Assembly: GCA_965199895.1 (NCBI GenBank)
Contig: CBDATJ010000010.1
Coordinates: 266,534 to 330,533 of the forward strand
Origin: Bin55 sp965199895
Lineage (GTDB): Bacteria; Pseudomonadota; Gammaproteobacteria; Pseudomonadales; Azotimanducaceae
Direction: 5' to 3'
DNA length: 64,000 nucleotides
The notes beneath the pieces are model-generated. The model saw nothing but the letters and a program-made list of their open reading frames with translations, did not search any database and had not been told where the DNA came from. Position numbers and translations under genes: made by a program. Positions 45,549 to 54,574 of the stretch are shown here, one piece after another (within the stretch, counting starts at the first letter, position 1; every line of letters starts with the position of its first letter).

Positions 45549-47678
45549 TTGAAACCTTCCAAAGTCGAGTTTGCACTCGGCGATCACGCAGTTGCCTTAG
45601 AAACTGGGCGAATTGCTCGACAAGCCACTGCTGCAGTCATGGCTCGTATGGACGATAATGCCGTACTCTGTAGTGTCGTCGCATCGAAAGAACCACGAGC
45701 TGATCTTAGCTTTCTTCCACTGTCAGTGGACTATCAAGAACGTACTTATGCAGCAGGTCGTATCCCTGGAGGATTTTTCCGCAGAGAGGGACGGCCAACA
45801 GAAAAAGAAACTCTCACTAGTCGATTAATTGACAGACCGATCCGACCGCTTTTTGCCGATGGGTTTGCTCACGATATCCATGTCGTCGCAACGGTGATGT
45901 CAGTAGATCGGGAGGTCGATCCTGATGTGATTGCGATGATTGGTACTTCAGCCGCTCTCGCACTGTCCGGGATTCCTTTTGCTGGACCTATTGGAGCGAA
46001 CCGCGTTGGATTTAAAAACAACGCTTATCTCCTCAATCCTCGCATCCCAGCTCTCGATGAGTCTCAACTGAATATGGTGGTCGCTGGTACCGAAAGTGCC
46101 GTGCTCATGGTAGAGAGTGAAGCAGAAGAACTATCCGAAGACCAAATGCTGGGTGCCGTACTGTTTGCGCACCAAGAAATGCAAATCCAGATCGATGCAA
46201 TCAATCAACTGGTTGATGCAGTTGGTTGCGAAAAATGGGTTTATTCCCCACCTGTTGAAAACGCTGAACTCAAAGTCAAATTACAGCAGTCTTATGGGAA
46301 CGACATTACCCAGGCCTTTCTCATAGAGACCAAGAACGAGCGTCGTCAACGATTACTAGAAATTCAACAGACCGCAACCGAAACATTCATTCCAGACCCA
46401 GAAGCAGACGATGCTGTCGATGAATCAGAACTCACTTCGTTGCTGAACACCCTAGGAAAAGAGACGGTTCGTAATCAAATTCTGTCCGGTGAACCACGTA
46501 TTGATGGTCGAAGACTAGACGAAGTGAGAGATTTGGATGTTGAGGTTGGTTTATTGCCTCGTACCCACGGTTCAGCGTTGTTTCAGCGGGGTGAAACTCA
46601 AGCAATTGCAACCGTAACCTTGGGAATGTCTCGAGATGCTGCGTTAATTGATGCGTTGAGTGGTGAGACTCGTGATCAGTTCATGTTGCACTACAACTTC
46701 CCACCCTACAGTGTGGGTGAACCCGGTCGTATGTTGGGTCCAAAGCGTCGTGAAATCGGACATGGTAGACTGGCAAGACGATCTCTAGAAGCACTGCTTC
46801 CAGAGGCAGAGAGTTTCCCCTACACCATTCGAGTGGTTTCTGAAATCACCGAAAGTAATGGCTCCAGTTCTATGGCTTCGGTGTGTGGCGCATCACTTGC
46901 GTTAATGGACGCAGGGGTTCCCATGAAGGCATCCGTTGCTGGAGTTGCGATGGGTCTCATCAAAGATGGCGACCGCTATGCAGTGCTGACTGACATTTTG
47001 GGTGACGAAGATCACCTGGGAGATATGGACTTTAAAGTGGCCGGAACTCAGAAAGGTATCACTGCTTTGCAAATGGATATTAAGATTGAAGGAATCACCG
47101 AGGAAATCATGAGTACTGCACTCGCGCAAGCTTCAGGTGCTCGCAAACACATCCTCAGAGCCATGGATGCAGTGATCGATAAATCACGTGATTCGTTATC
47201 TGAATACGCTCCTCTCATCTACACCATGGAAGTCAAACCAGAACAAGTTCGAATGATTATCGGACCGGGAGGAAGCACGATTAGAGCACTACAGAAAGAG
47301 AGTAGTACTGAGATCGAAGTAGATGACGATGGGATAGTGAAGATCTACTCTGAATCCAGATCGAATGGGCTCATGGTACGAGAGCGGATTCGGGAACTCA
47401 CAGAGGAAGCAACCGTCGGCAAGATCTACCAGGGAACCGTTGCTATGATCACCAAATTTGGAGCATTCGTGAACATCTTACCGGGACAAGACGGTATGGT
47501 TCACATCTCAAAAATTATGCGTGGTAAACGCATCGAAAAAGTGAGTGACCACCTCTCCACAGGCCAAATTGTGGAAGTTGTCGTCACCGAAATCGATGAT
47601 CGAGGTCGAATTGCACTCTCCATGATCGATCTGGATCGTTATCGAGATCGACAAAGTGAGTTTGAGTTAGACGACTAA
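45549..47678 (+). CDS. pnp: Polynucleotide phosphorylase
   Basis: 3'-5' phosphorolytic exoribonuclease of the degradosome. Two RNase PH cores (GGFFRREGRPTEKETLTSRL in the first; HYNFPPYSVGEPG and ESNGSSSMASVCG in the second) are followed by KH (VRMIIGPGGSTIRAL) and S1 (GTVAMITKFGAFVNILPGQD) domains. 709 aa. TTG start with AAGGGGAAC upstream. The stop overlaps that of acs (CTAA). The short 18 nt gap after rpsO leaves little room for an independent promoter. Confidence 0.97.
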   Translation: MKPSKVEFALGDHAVALETGRIARQATAAVMARMDDNAVLCSVVASKEPRADLSFLPLSVDYQERTYAAGRIPGGFFRREGRPTEKETLTSRLIDRPIRPLFADGFAHDIHVVATVMSVDREVDPDVIAMIGTSAALALSGIPFAGPIGANRVGFKNNAYLLNPRIPALDESQLNMVVAGTESAVLMVESEAEELSEDQMLGAVLFAHQEMQIQIDAINQLVDAVGCEKWVYSPPVENAELKVKLQQSYGNDITQAFLIETKNERRQRLLEIQQTATETFIPDPEADDAVDESELTSLLNTLGKETVRNQILSGEPRIDGRRLDEVRDLDVEVGLLPRTHGSALFQRGETQAIATVTLGMSRDAALIDALSGETRDQFMLHYNFPPYSVGEPGRMLGPKRREIGHGRLARRSLEALLPEAESFPYTIRVVSEITESNGSSSMASVCGASLALMDAGVPMKASVAGVAMGLIKDGDRYAVLTDILGDEDHLGDMDFKVAGTQKGITALQMDIKIEGITEEIMSTALAQASGARKHILRAMDAVIDKSRDSLSEYAPLIYTMEVKPEQVRMIIGPGGSTIRALQKESSTEIEVDDDGIVKIYSESRSNGLMVRERIRELTEEATVGKIYQGTVAMITKFGAFVNILPGQDGMVHISKIMRGKRIEKVSDHLSTGQIVEVVVTEIDDRGRIALSMIDLDRYRDRQSEFELDD

Positions 47679-49612
47679 CTACCCACTCTCTGGGCGACTA
47701 AGTCATCGACAACACTCGGATCAGCAAGCGTCGAGGTATCACCTAAATCCGTGGTATCACCTGCTGCAATCTTGCGCAAGATTCGACGCATAATCTTTCC
47801 TGATCGAGTCTTGGGTAGCCCGCGTGCAAACTGAATCACATCAGGTCGTGCAATGGGCCCGATTTCAGATCGAACTAAACTCAACAGTTCAGCCCTCAGC
47901 TCATCGGTCGAATCTACCCTAACCATTGGGGTTACAAACGCGTAGATGGATTCGCCTTTGATTTCGTGAGGGGCACCGACTACGGCAGCTTCAGCTACGT
48001 CGTTATGTAAGACTAGAGCGCTCTCAACTTCGGCAGTTCCCATTCTGTGCCCGGATACATTGATGACATCATCTACCCTACCGGTAATCCAGAAATATCC
48101 ATCTTCATCACGGCGAGCACCATCTCCCGTGAAATATTTACCTGGAAAGCGACTGTAGTAGGTATCCATCACCCGTTGATGATCGCCGTAGACAGAACGA
48201 ATTTGTCCCGGCCAAGGTTGTAATAAGACGAGATTACCGTAGATCTCCCCTTCTCCGGTCAAGATATTGCCGTCATCGTCTACAAGAGCCGGTAGAACCC
48301 CAAAAAACGGTTTGGTGCAGGATCCAGGTTTCAAGGGGGTTGCGCCGGGCATGGGAGCAATCATGACACCGCCTGTTTCGGTCTGCCACCAAGTATCGAC
48401 GATGGGGCAACGTTCGTCACCTACGACTTGATAATACCACTCCCAAGCTTCTGGGTTGATGGGCTCTCCCACCGTACCGATTAGTCTGAGAGATTTCCTT
48501 GAAGTTTGGGTCACCCAGTCATCTCCTTGAGCCATCAGCTGTCGAATCGCAGTGGGTGCGGTGTAAAAGATGCTCACTTGATACTTGTCGACGACCTTCC
48601 AGAATCTGGAAGCGTCTGGATAAGTGGGTACTCCTTCAAACATCATAGTGATCGCACCATTAGAGAGCGGGCCATAGACAATATAGGAGTGCCCGGTGAC
48701 CCAACCTACATCAGCACTACACCAAAAAACTTCAGGCGATCGATAATCGAAAATACATCGAAAACTCAAAGTCGTGTGGAGCAAATATCCCGCTGAAGAG
48801 TGTTGGACCCCCTTGGGTTTTCCGGTACTTCCTGAGGTATAGAGAATGAATAGTGGATCTTCTGAGTGCATCTGTGCAGGTTCACAAATCGAAGACTGTT
48901 TGTCTACCCATTCGTGATACCAAACATCTCGAGTGTCCTGCCAACCAACGGAGCGTCCGGTTCGCCGAACCGTTAGGACGGTATGGACATTAGGGCATTC
49001 TGCCAGAGCTATATCTGCGTTTTGTTTGAGTGGAATGATTTTTCCACCCCGAACCCCCTCATCTGCGGTGATGAGAGTTTGGCAGTCACAATCCAGAATG
49101 CGGTCTCGTAATGAATTGGAAGAAAACCCTCCAAACACGACACTATGAATCGCACCGATTCGAGCGCATGCAAGCATAGCGTAAGCAGCTTGAGGAATCA
49201 TCGACAAGTAAATGCAAACTCGATCACCCTTCTTGACTCCCCGTTCAAGTAGAGCATTAGCTAAACGACACACTTCATCGTGTAATTGTTGATAAGTGAT
49301 GTACTGTTCATCCTCTTCATCATCACCCACCCAAATGATGGCAGTGTCCTGTGCTTTCGTAGCAAGGTGGCGATCAATACAGTTGTAGGAAACGTTTAGT
49401 TTGCCATGGTGAAACCAGTGGAACCTGCCTTCCTCAAAGGACGCTTCTAGAACCCGATCAAAAGGCTCAAACCATTCAAGGTTTTCTTGCGCTTGCGTCG
49501 ACCAAAAGTTGTCAGGGTCTTCAATCGACCAACGGTACATTTCCTCGTATTGGTCACTGCTGATATTGCATGCCTCTTTGAACTGGGGAGAAATGGGGTA
49601 AGTTTTGGACAC
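47675..49612 (-). CDS. acs: Acetyl-CoA synthetase Acs
   Basis: Activates acetate to acetyl-CoA through acetyl-AMP. AMP-binding motif is LFILYTSGSTGKPKGVQHSS, with YFTGDGARRDEDGYFWITGR (A8 hinge region). The C-terminal catalytic, acetylation-controlled Lys lies in KTRSGKIMRRILRK. 645 aa, normal. GTG start with GAGG 8 nt upstream. It is the last gene of the pcnB-panB-panC-pgi-acs run. Confidence 0.96.
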   Translation of the reverse strand: MSKTYPISPQFKEACNISSDQYEEMYRWSIEDPDNFWSTQAQENLEWFEPFDRVLEASFEEGRFHWFHHGKLNVSYNCIDRHLATKAQDTAIIWVGDDEEDEQYITYQQLHDEVCRLANALLERGVKKGDRVCIYLSMIPQAAYAMLACARIGAIHSVVFGGFSSNSLRDRILDCDCQTLITADEGVRGGKIIPLKQNADIALAECPNVHTVLTVRRTGRSVGWQDTRDVWYHEWVDKQSSICEPAQMHSEDPLFILYTSGSTGKPKGVQHSSAGYLLHTTLSFRCIFDYRSPEVFWCSADVGWVTGHSYIVYGPLSNGAITMMFEGVPTYPDASRFWKVVDKYQVSIFYTAPTAIRQLMAQGDDWVTQTSRKSLRLIGTVGEPINPEAWEWYYQVVGDERCPIVDTWWQTETGGVMIAPMPGATPLKPGSCTKPFFGVLPALVDDDGNILTGEGEIYGNLVLLQPWPGQIRSVYGDHQRVMDTYYSRFPGKYFTGDGARRDEDGYFWITGRVDDVINVSGHRMGTAEVESALVLHNDVAEAAVVGAPHEIKGESIYAFVTPMVRVDSTDELRAELLSLVRSEIGPIARPDVIQFARGLPKTRSGKIMRRILRKIAAGDTTDLGDTSTLADPSVVDDLVAQRVGS

Positions 49613-49630
49613 TGGTCTAACCTCGTAGAG

Positions 49631-51217
49631 TTATTTTTCCGTGGAAATGCTCCAATTTTTGATATAGGAAAGTATATCCTGGGTGGCAGAGTCGACACCA
49701 TCGTTGGTGCCGGTGAGAAGATGACTTTCAACTTGGGTTGTTATTCTTTTGCCGGCTTCAACACCCCATTGATCGAAGGGGTTGATGTTCCAAAGATGAG
49801 CCATGCACGCAACTTTGTGCTCATAGAGCGCGATGAGTGCTCCCAAGGTATAGGCATTCAGTTGTTTTAGCACGAGCACGGTTGAGCCGTGATTTCCAGA
49901 AATAGCTGTATACGTTTTTCCTTCCTCGGCTCTGTGTCCGTTCAACATGACTGAACTCTGGGCGAGTGCATTAGCTAAAGTATGAGAGTTTGAGTCGAAT
50001 GAATCCGCGTCTAGAGTAACAATGAAATCTGCCGAGTAATTGTGGGTACCTTGGTGTAGGCATTGATGAAATGCATGCTGGCCATCGGTTTCGTTTCCAC
50101 CCAAAACAAAAGACACAGTGTTCTGCCTGACTTCTTCACCGTCATTGGTAATTGATTTCCCATTACTTTCCATCTCCAACTGTTGAAGATAGGTTGGTAA
50201 GAGTTGCAGCCGTGGGTCGTAGGGTAAGACCAGGTGAGCGCTAGCGTTCAGCACATTGGTGTTCCAAATTCCGAGCAAGGCTAACCGAATAGCTAGATTT
50301 TTGGAAGGCGACACAGTTGCGAGGACATGTTGATCCATCGTATGCGCGCCTTCTAGCAGTTTCATATACTGCTCTTTTCCCAGCGCAATGGCTACGGGTA
50401 GACCCATCACCGACATCACAGAGTAACGACCGCCTATGGATTCGGGAAGATAGAAGACTGTTTCGGCACCGGTATCTGCGTTTCGATTGCTCGTAATGTG
50501 AACGAAGTGGTTGGTTAGATCACAATCGGAAGGGGTTCGCTCAAGGCACCAACTACGAATATGTCGTGAATTTGCGATAGTTTCTGCTGTCCGATAGGAC
50601 TTAGAAGCAACTACGACTAGTGTAGTCTCAGGATTTAGTCCACGTAAAAGTCGAGCTCGTGTTGGTTGATGAGCATTCGTCAAAAAGTGAATGCGTGGCT
50701 GATGATTTTCATCTAATGCTTGGCAAACCAGTTCGGGGCCAAGATGAGACCCACCAATACCAATGTGAAGGATATCCGTAAACGGCTTGTCGGTATACCC
50801 AACATGATTGCCAGATCTCACTGCCTGCGTAAATTCAAGCATTCGAGATCTTTGTTCTTGAATTTCTACTGCTTCAGCTGATTGTCTCTCTGTGGTTAAG
50901 TCTCGAATCCATGTATGGAGCGCAGAGCGTTGTTCAGTGAGATTGACGCATTCACCGACATCTATACTTTTTAGATAACCATGAACATCAGAGACCTTGG
51001 CTAGGTTGTTGAGTTTGTTCAGAACAACTTTGTCTACTAGCTGCCTCGACCAATCAACGAGTAAACCCGCATGTTCCAAATGACTACTCGCAAACCTCTC
51101 CGATTCAGAGGTCAGTTGACGATTTTTCAGTTCAGACACATAGTCTACAAGGCCCATCACTTCAGACCAGGCAACCTGACGTGAAACTGAATCTCTAGAC
51201 TTCACTTTAATCGTCAA
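49631..51217 (-). CDS. pgi: Glucose-6-phosphate isomerase
   Basis: Interconverts glucose-6-phosphate and fructose-6-phosphate. Motifs: HIGIGGSHLGPELVCQAL, VVASKSYRTAETIANS, LPESIGGRYSVMSVMGLPVA (SIS sugar binding), QLEMESNGK with the catalytic Glu, and GALIALYEHKVA with INPFDQWGVEAGK near the C-terminus. 528 aa. TTG start overlaps the panC 3' end by 11 nt. Confidence 0.95.
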   Translation of the reverse strand: MTIKVKSRDSVSRQVAWSEVMGLVDYVSELKNRQLTSESERFASSHLEHAGLLVDWSRQLVDKVVLNKLNNLAKVSDVHGYLKSIDVGECVNLTEQRSALHTWIRDLTTERQSAEAVEIQEQRSRMLEFTQAVRSGNHVGYTDKPFTDILHIGIGGSHLGPELVCQALDENHQPRIHFLTNAHQPTRARLLRGLNPETTLVVVASKSYRTAETIANSRHIRSWCLERTPSDCDLTNHFVHITSNRNADTGAETVFYLPESIGGRYSVMSVMGLPVAIALGKEQYMKLLEGAHTMDQHVLATVSPSKNLAIRLALLGIWNTNVLNASAHLVLPYDPRLQLLPTYLQQLEMESNGKSITNDGEEVRQNTVSFVLGGNETDGQHAFHQCLHQGTHNYSADFIVTLDADSFDSNSHTLANALAQSSVMLNGHRAEEGKTYTAISGNHGSTVLVLKQLNAYTLGALIALYEHKVACMAHLWNINPFDQWGVEAGKRITTQVESHLLTGTNDGVDSATQDILSYIKNWSISTEK

Positions 51218-52052
51218 TCACCAAGTTATCGATGAGTCGAGCAGAACCCAGATGTGCTGCTGCAAATATCCTGCGATTTGCTGCGTTTATTGGCGGTTGC
51301 AGGGTCTCTTGATCTCGAACTGCAACATATTCCGGTTCAAATCCACCCTCAACAAGACTTTGCTTTGCATATTCTTCCAGACGGGTATAGTCAGTCTCAC
51401 TGTTGAGCACACCATCTCGAAGTTTGCGCATTGCTGAGTACAACATAGACGCTTTCTCTAATTCACACGAACTGAGATATTGATTTCTACTTGACAAAGC
51501 GAGCCCATTTTCTCCACGTACTGTGGGTATCGCCAAAATTTCAACGGGAATGTTTAAATCTTGAACCATCGTTCGAATCACAAGTAACTGTTGCCAGTCT
51601 TTCTCACCAAAGTAAGCACGATCTGGTTGTACGATATTGAGTAATTTACACACCACAGTCGCCACTCCTTGAAAGTGCCCTTTCCTTGACTGCCCACAAA
51701 GAGTATCCGATAGCTTTGCCACTTTCACCCGTGTGAGCTGTGTGGGCTTTTTTTGGGGATACATGACTTTTACTGAAGGCACAAACACGAGATCGGTTCC
51801 TTCCTTTCGGAGTATTTTTGCGTCGGATTCAAACACTCGTGGATAGCGAACAAAATCATCAGATTCACCAAACTGCAGTGGATTCACGAATATGGTCACC
51901 ACCACTACATCGCATTCCGACCTTGCTTGCTGAACTAATTTGGTGTGTCCAGCGTGGAGATTTCCCATAGTAGGAACCAATCCAACAGTACTGCGCTGTC
52001 GATTAGGTTTGAGTGCTGCACGAAGCTTGTCAACTGTTGCGATAGTCTTCAC
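51207..52052 (-). CDS. panC: Pantothenate synthetase PanC
   Basis: Joins pantoate and beta-alanine using ATP. VPTMGNLHAGHTKLV contains the HxGH nucleotidyl-transfer motif. TIFVNPLQFGESDDFVRYPR, FGEKDWQQLLVI and GLALSSRNQYLS complete the active site. 281 aa. GTG start 18 nt after panB. panD is not in the window, so beta-alanine must come from elsewhere. Confidence 0.96.
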   Translation of the reverse strand: MKTIATVDKLRAALKPNRQRSTVGLVPTMGNLHAGHTKLVQQARSECDVVVVTIFVNPLQFGESDDFVRYPRVFESDAKILRKEGTDLVFVPSVKVMYPQKKPTQLTRVKVAKLSDTLCGQSRKGHFQGVATVVCKLLNIVQPDRAYFGEKDWQQLLVIRTMVQDLNIPVEILAIPTVRGENGLALSSRNQYLSSCELEKASMLYSAMRKLRDGVLNSETDYTRLEEYAKQSLVEGGFEPEYVAVRDQETLQPPINAANRRIFAAAHLGSARLIDNLVIDD

Positions 52053-52070
52053 GTGAGAGTGCTCGTTGAA

Positions 52071-52892
52071 CTATGAGAAACTGTGCTCTTCGCCGGGAAA
52101 CTCACCACTTCGGACGGCTTCAGCATAAGCTACAATCGCTCCGCTGACACCATCTTTACTCTCGAGCAAGAAATTCTTCACAAATTTAGGTTTCTTGATA
52201 GAAGGAGGAGTCATCCCTAGCATATCGTGCATCACCAAGATCTGACCGTCTGTGTAAGGTCCCGCTCCAATGCCAATCACCGGTACTTTGAGTCGTTCAG
52301 AGATCTGCTGAGCTAAATCTGTAGGCACACACTCTAGTAGTAGTACTGACGCGCCTGAATCTTCAAGCAAAAGTGCTTCTTCCATCATCATCGTTGCGTG
52401 CTCTGGATCTCTACCCTGAATCCTAAATCCACCAAACCGATTAATTGACTGGGGAGTCAACCCCATGTGAGCACAGACTGGTATCCCTCGCTCAAACAAC
52501 AGTCGAGTGCTTTCAGCGAGCCACGCTCCTCCTTCTAGTTTGACCATATGTGCTCCCGCTCTCATCAATGCGGCTGCACTATCTAAGCTCTGGCTTTCGG
52601 AAGCATAACTCATAAAGGGTAAATCAGCCATGATCAAGCTCCCCTGATTTCCACGACGAACACAGTTCATGTGATAGACCATATCTCCAAGCGTCACGGG
52701 TAAGGTACTGTCGTGTCCTTGGAGCACCATGCCCAGAGAATCACCCACCAACAGAACTTCAACTCCACTAGAACTAATGAGCCCAGCAAATATCGCATCG
52801 TATGCTGTCAAACAAGCAAACCTTTGCTTGTTTTGCTTGTATTTCTGAAGTGTATTAATTGAAATGGGTGTTTGGCTGGAAATCTTGTTCAC
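52071..52892 (-). CDS. panB: Ketopantoate hydroxymethyltransferase PanB
   Basis: Adds a hydroxymethyl group to 2-oxoisovalerate, the first step of pantothenate synthesis. FACLTAYDAIFAGLISSSG, LVGDSLGMVLQGHDSTLPV and AHMGLTPQSINRFGGF are signature motifs; GIGAGPYTDGQILVMHDMLG is the C-terminal one. 273 aa. GTG start with AGGAG 7 nt upstream. Confidence 0.96.
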   Translation of the reverse strand: MNKISSQTPISINTLQKYKQNKQRFACLTAYDAIFAGLISSSGVEVLLVGDSLGMVLQGHDSTLPVTLGDMVYHMNCVRRGNQGSLIMADLPFMSYASESQSLDSAAALMRAGAHMVKLEGGAWLAESTRLLFERGIPVCAHMGLTPQSINRFGGFRIQGRDPEHATMMMEEALLLEDSGASVLLLECVPTDLAQQISERLKVPVIGIGAGPYTDGQILVMHDMLGMTPPSIKKPKFVKNFLLESKDGVSGAIVAYAEAVRSGEFPGEEHSFS

Positions 52893-52910
52893 GATGCACT
52901 CCTGTAATCT

Positions 52911-54164
52911 TTATTGATTGGCTGCTGTTTTGGGATTGGTTTGTGCTGGTTTTCGTTTGCGGCGGCGGCGGCGACGTTTTTTCGGAGCTGCTAAAGCATT
53001 GATCATCTGCTCGCGTTCTTCCAGTGAAACTTCTTGAATCCTCGTCCACCAGTCACTAATCTTCTGATCGACCTCTCCAGTCTTTGACCGTAACCACAGT
53101 AAATCGTATCCAGCTCTAAATCTCTTGTATGCCATGATTTGCTTAGGGTGATGGGGAGGGTATGTATCCATCATATGTTGCAAAATCCAAGTCCGAAAAG
53201 CGAAAACCTTGATTACGTTAGTTAAAGCGAAGGTAGATTCAAGTTGGTCAAAAATCAACTGGGAGGTATTCCAATCTGCCTCTAAGGACTCATGAGTAGC
53301 GTGATCCTGGAACTGCCTCCAATAGAACGCTGTAAATAAAAATGCTAGACGTGCAGATTTTCCCATGTGCACTCTTTGATCCGTATTGTTGAGTGAGAGC
53401 AAAACGAGTGGATCGTTCTGGTCAACTCCAGGGAAAATGAAGTCAAAAAAATCGTACTGCAATAACTCATTGAAGACTGCGACACCATATCCTCCTAGGA
53501 ATAATTTCTCTAGATCATATCGTAAGCGATGGGGCTCGAGTCCCTGTAGTAGGTGTCTGCTGTTTGAGAGCGCATCTTCCAATGAAGGGGTCAGTTCAAG
53601 ATTGAGTTTTGCCTTAAATCTGATTGCCCTCAGGACTCGATGAGAATCTTCTTTAAATCGTTCTTGATCGTCACCTAGAGTTCGGAGAACTCGATGATTG
53701 ATGTCGTCTAGTCCTCTAACATAATCGTAGATAAGTTGGTTTCTGAGATCATAGTAAAGAGCATTGATAGTGAAATCTCGAAGAAAGTAGTCCTGCTTAA
53801 TCGAACCGTAGGTTTGAACATCATGAAGTTTCAATCCTTGCTCTTTTCGGTGTTTTCTAGTTGTCTTGGATGGCTTTCGATAGGTTGAAATCTCGACGAT
53901 ACCTAAATCAGATCGAACATGAACAATGGGAAATCGTCGACCGATGATGTGTGCACGACTAAATATGTGCTTGATTTGAACTGGGGTAGCATTGGTCACG
54001 ACATCAAAATCTTTTGGGGTTACACCAAGCAATAGGTCACGAACACATCCCCCGACTAGTTTTGCGTCGTAACCGTGGTCGTGCAATCGACCTAAGATGC
54101 GTTGAATCGTCTTAGGAATTTGGGATACGGAAATGAGATTCCGATGTTTGCGTAGTCGAGCCAA
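52911..54164 (-). CDS. pcnB: Poly(A) polymerase PcnB
   Basis: Adds 3' poly(A) tails that promote RNA decay. AKLVGGCVRDLLLGVTPKDF and DFDVVTNATP form the nucleotidyltransferase core, with RRFPIVHV favouring poly(A) polymerase over CCA-adding enzyme. RDFTINALYYD and EDSHRVLRAIRFKAKL follow. The C-terminus is strongly basic (KKRRRRRRKRK), suited to RNA binding. TTG start, 417 aa. folK, often located between pcnB and panB, is missing: only 18 nt separate the two. Confidence 0.92.
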   Translation of the reverse strand: MARLRKHRNLISVSQIPKTIQRILGRLHDHGYDAKLVGGCVRDLLLGVTPKDFDVVTNATPVQIKHIFSRAHIIGRRFPIVHVRSDLGIVEISTYRKPSKTTRKHRKEQGLKLHDVQTYGSIKQDYFLRDFTINALYYDLRNQLIYDYVRGLDDINHRVLRTLGDDQERFKEDSHRVLRAIRFKAKLNLELTPSLEDALSNSRHLLQGLEPHRLRYDLEKLFLGGYGVAVFNELLQYDFFDFIFPGVDQNDPLVLLSLNNTDQRVHMGKSARLAFLFTAFYWRQFQDHATHESLEADWNTSQLIFDQLESTFALTNVIKVFAFRTWILQHMMDTYPPHHPKQIMAYKRFRAGYDLLWLRSKTGEVDQKISDWWTRIQEVSLEEREQMINALAAPKKRRRRRRKRKPAQTNPKTAANQ

Positions 54165-54345
54165 ACTAGTAGAAGCAGCTGATTGGTGTGATAGAGCTAC
54201 GCTATTTTGGATGTGAATCTGGTGATATTGTGTGGAATTTCGTTCATGCTAGAACGATTCGAGTATCTCATGTAATCTTTAGATTAACCAATAGATATTC
54301 GGGGTTGCACTAATATTTGTAGAGTATCAATAAGCATATTTTTCC
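54165..54345. other. AT-rich spacer upstream of pcnB
   Basis: No gene seen. This is the left edge of the accessory patch. With the IS relic that follows it forms a 410 nt stretch without an intact gene. The pcnB promoter should lie here on the minus strand; no clear hexamer pair is evident. Confidence 0.4.
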
Positions 54346-54544
54346 AAAGGAGGACTGCTTTTCATGAACAATGAAGAAGCTTCACCGCTGAGTTCAAGCG
54401 TGAAGCTATAAGGTTAATTCTTAATTCTAATCTGATACAGAATAAGTAGTCCAGGATCTAGAGATTGCACTAGAACATAGATTGGAAAGAGATAGTCTAC
54501 GCATGAACGACCTCATTCTCTTTCCCAACAATGCCACAGGATAG
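54346..54544 (+). mobile_element. Relic of an IS3-family transposase orfA
   Basis: A strong ribosome-binding site (AAAGGAGG at 54346) precedes a broken reading frame. At 54375-54416 it encodes RSFTAEFKREAIRL, very close to the N-terminal helix-turn-helix start of IS3-family OrfA proteins. In another frame, 54449-54544 encodes LEHRLERDSLRMNDLIL, resembling the leucine-zipper end of OrfA. The middle is deleted and the frame shifted; no orfB or terminal inverted repeats are visible. The element is dead. Confidence 0.55.
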
Positions 54545-54574
54545 AGTGTACAGAAGACTAGATTCAGATAGATT

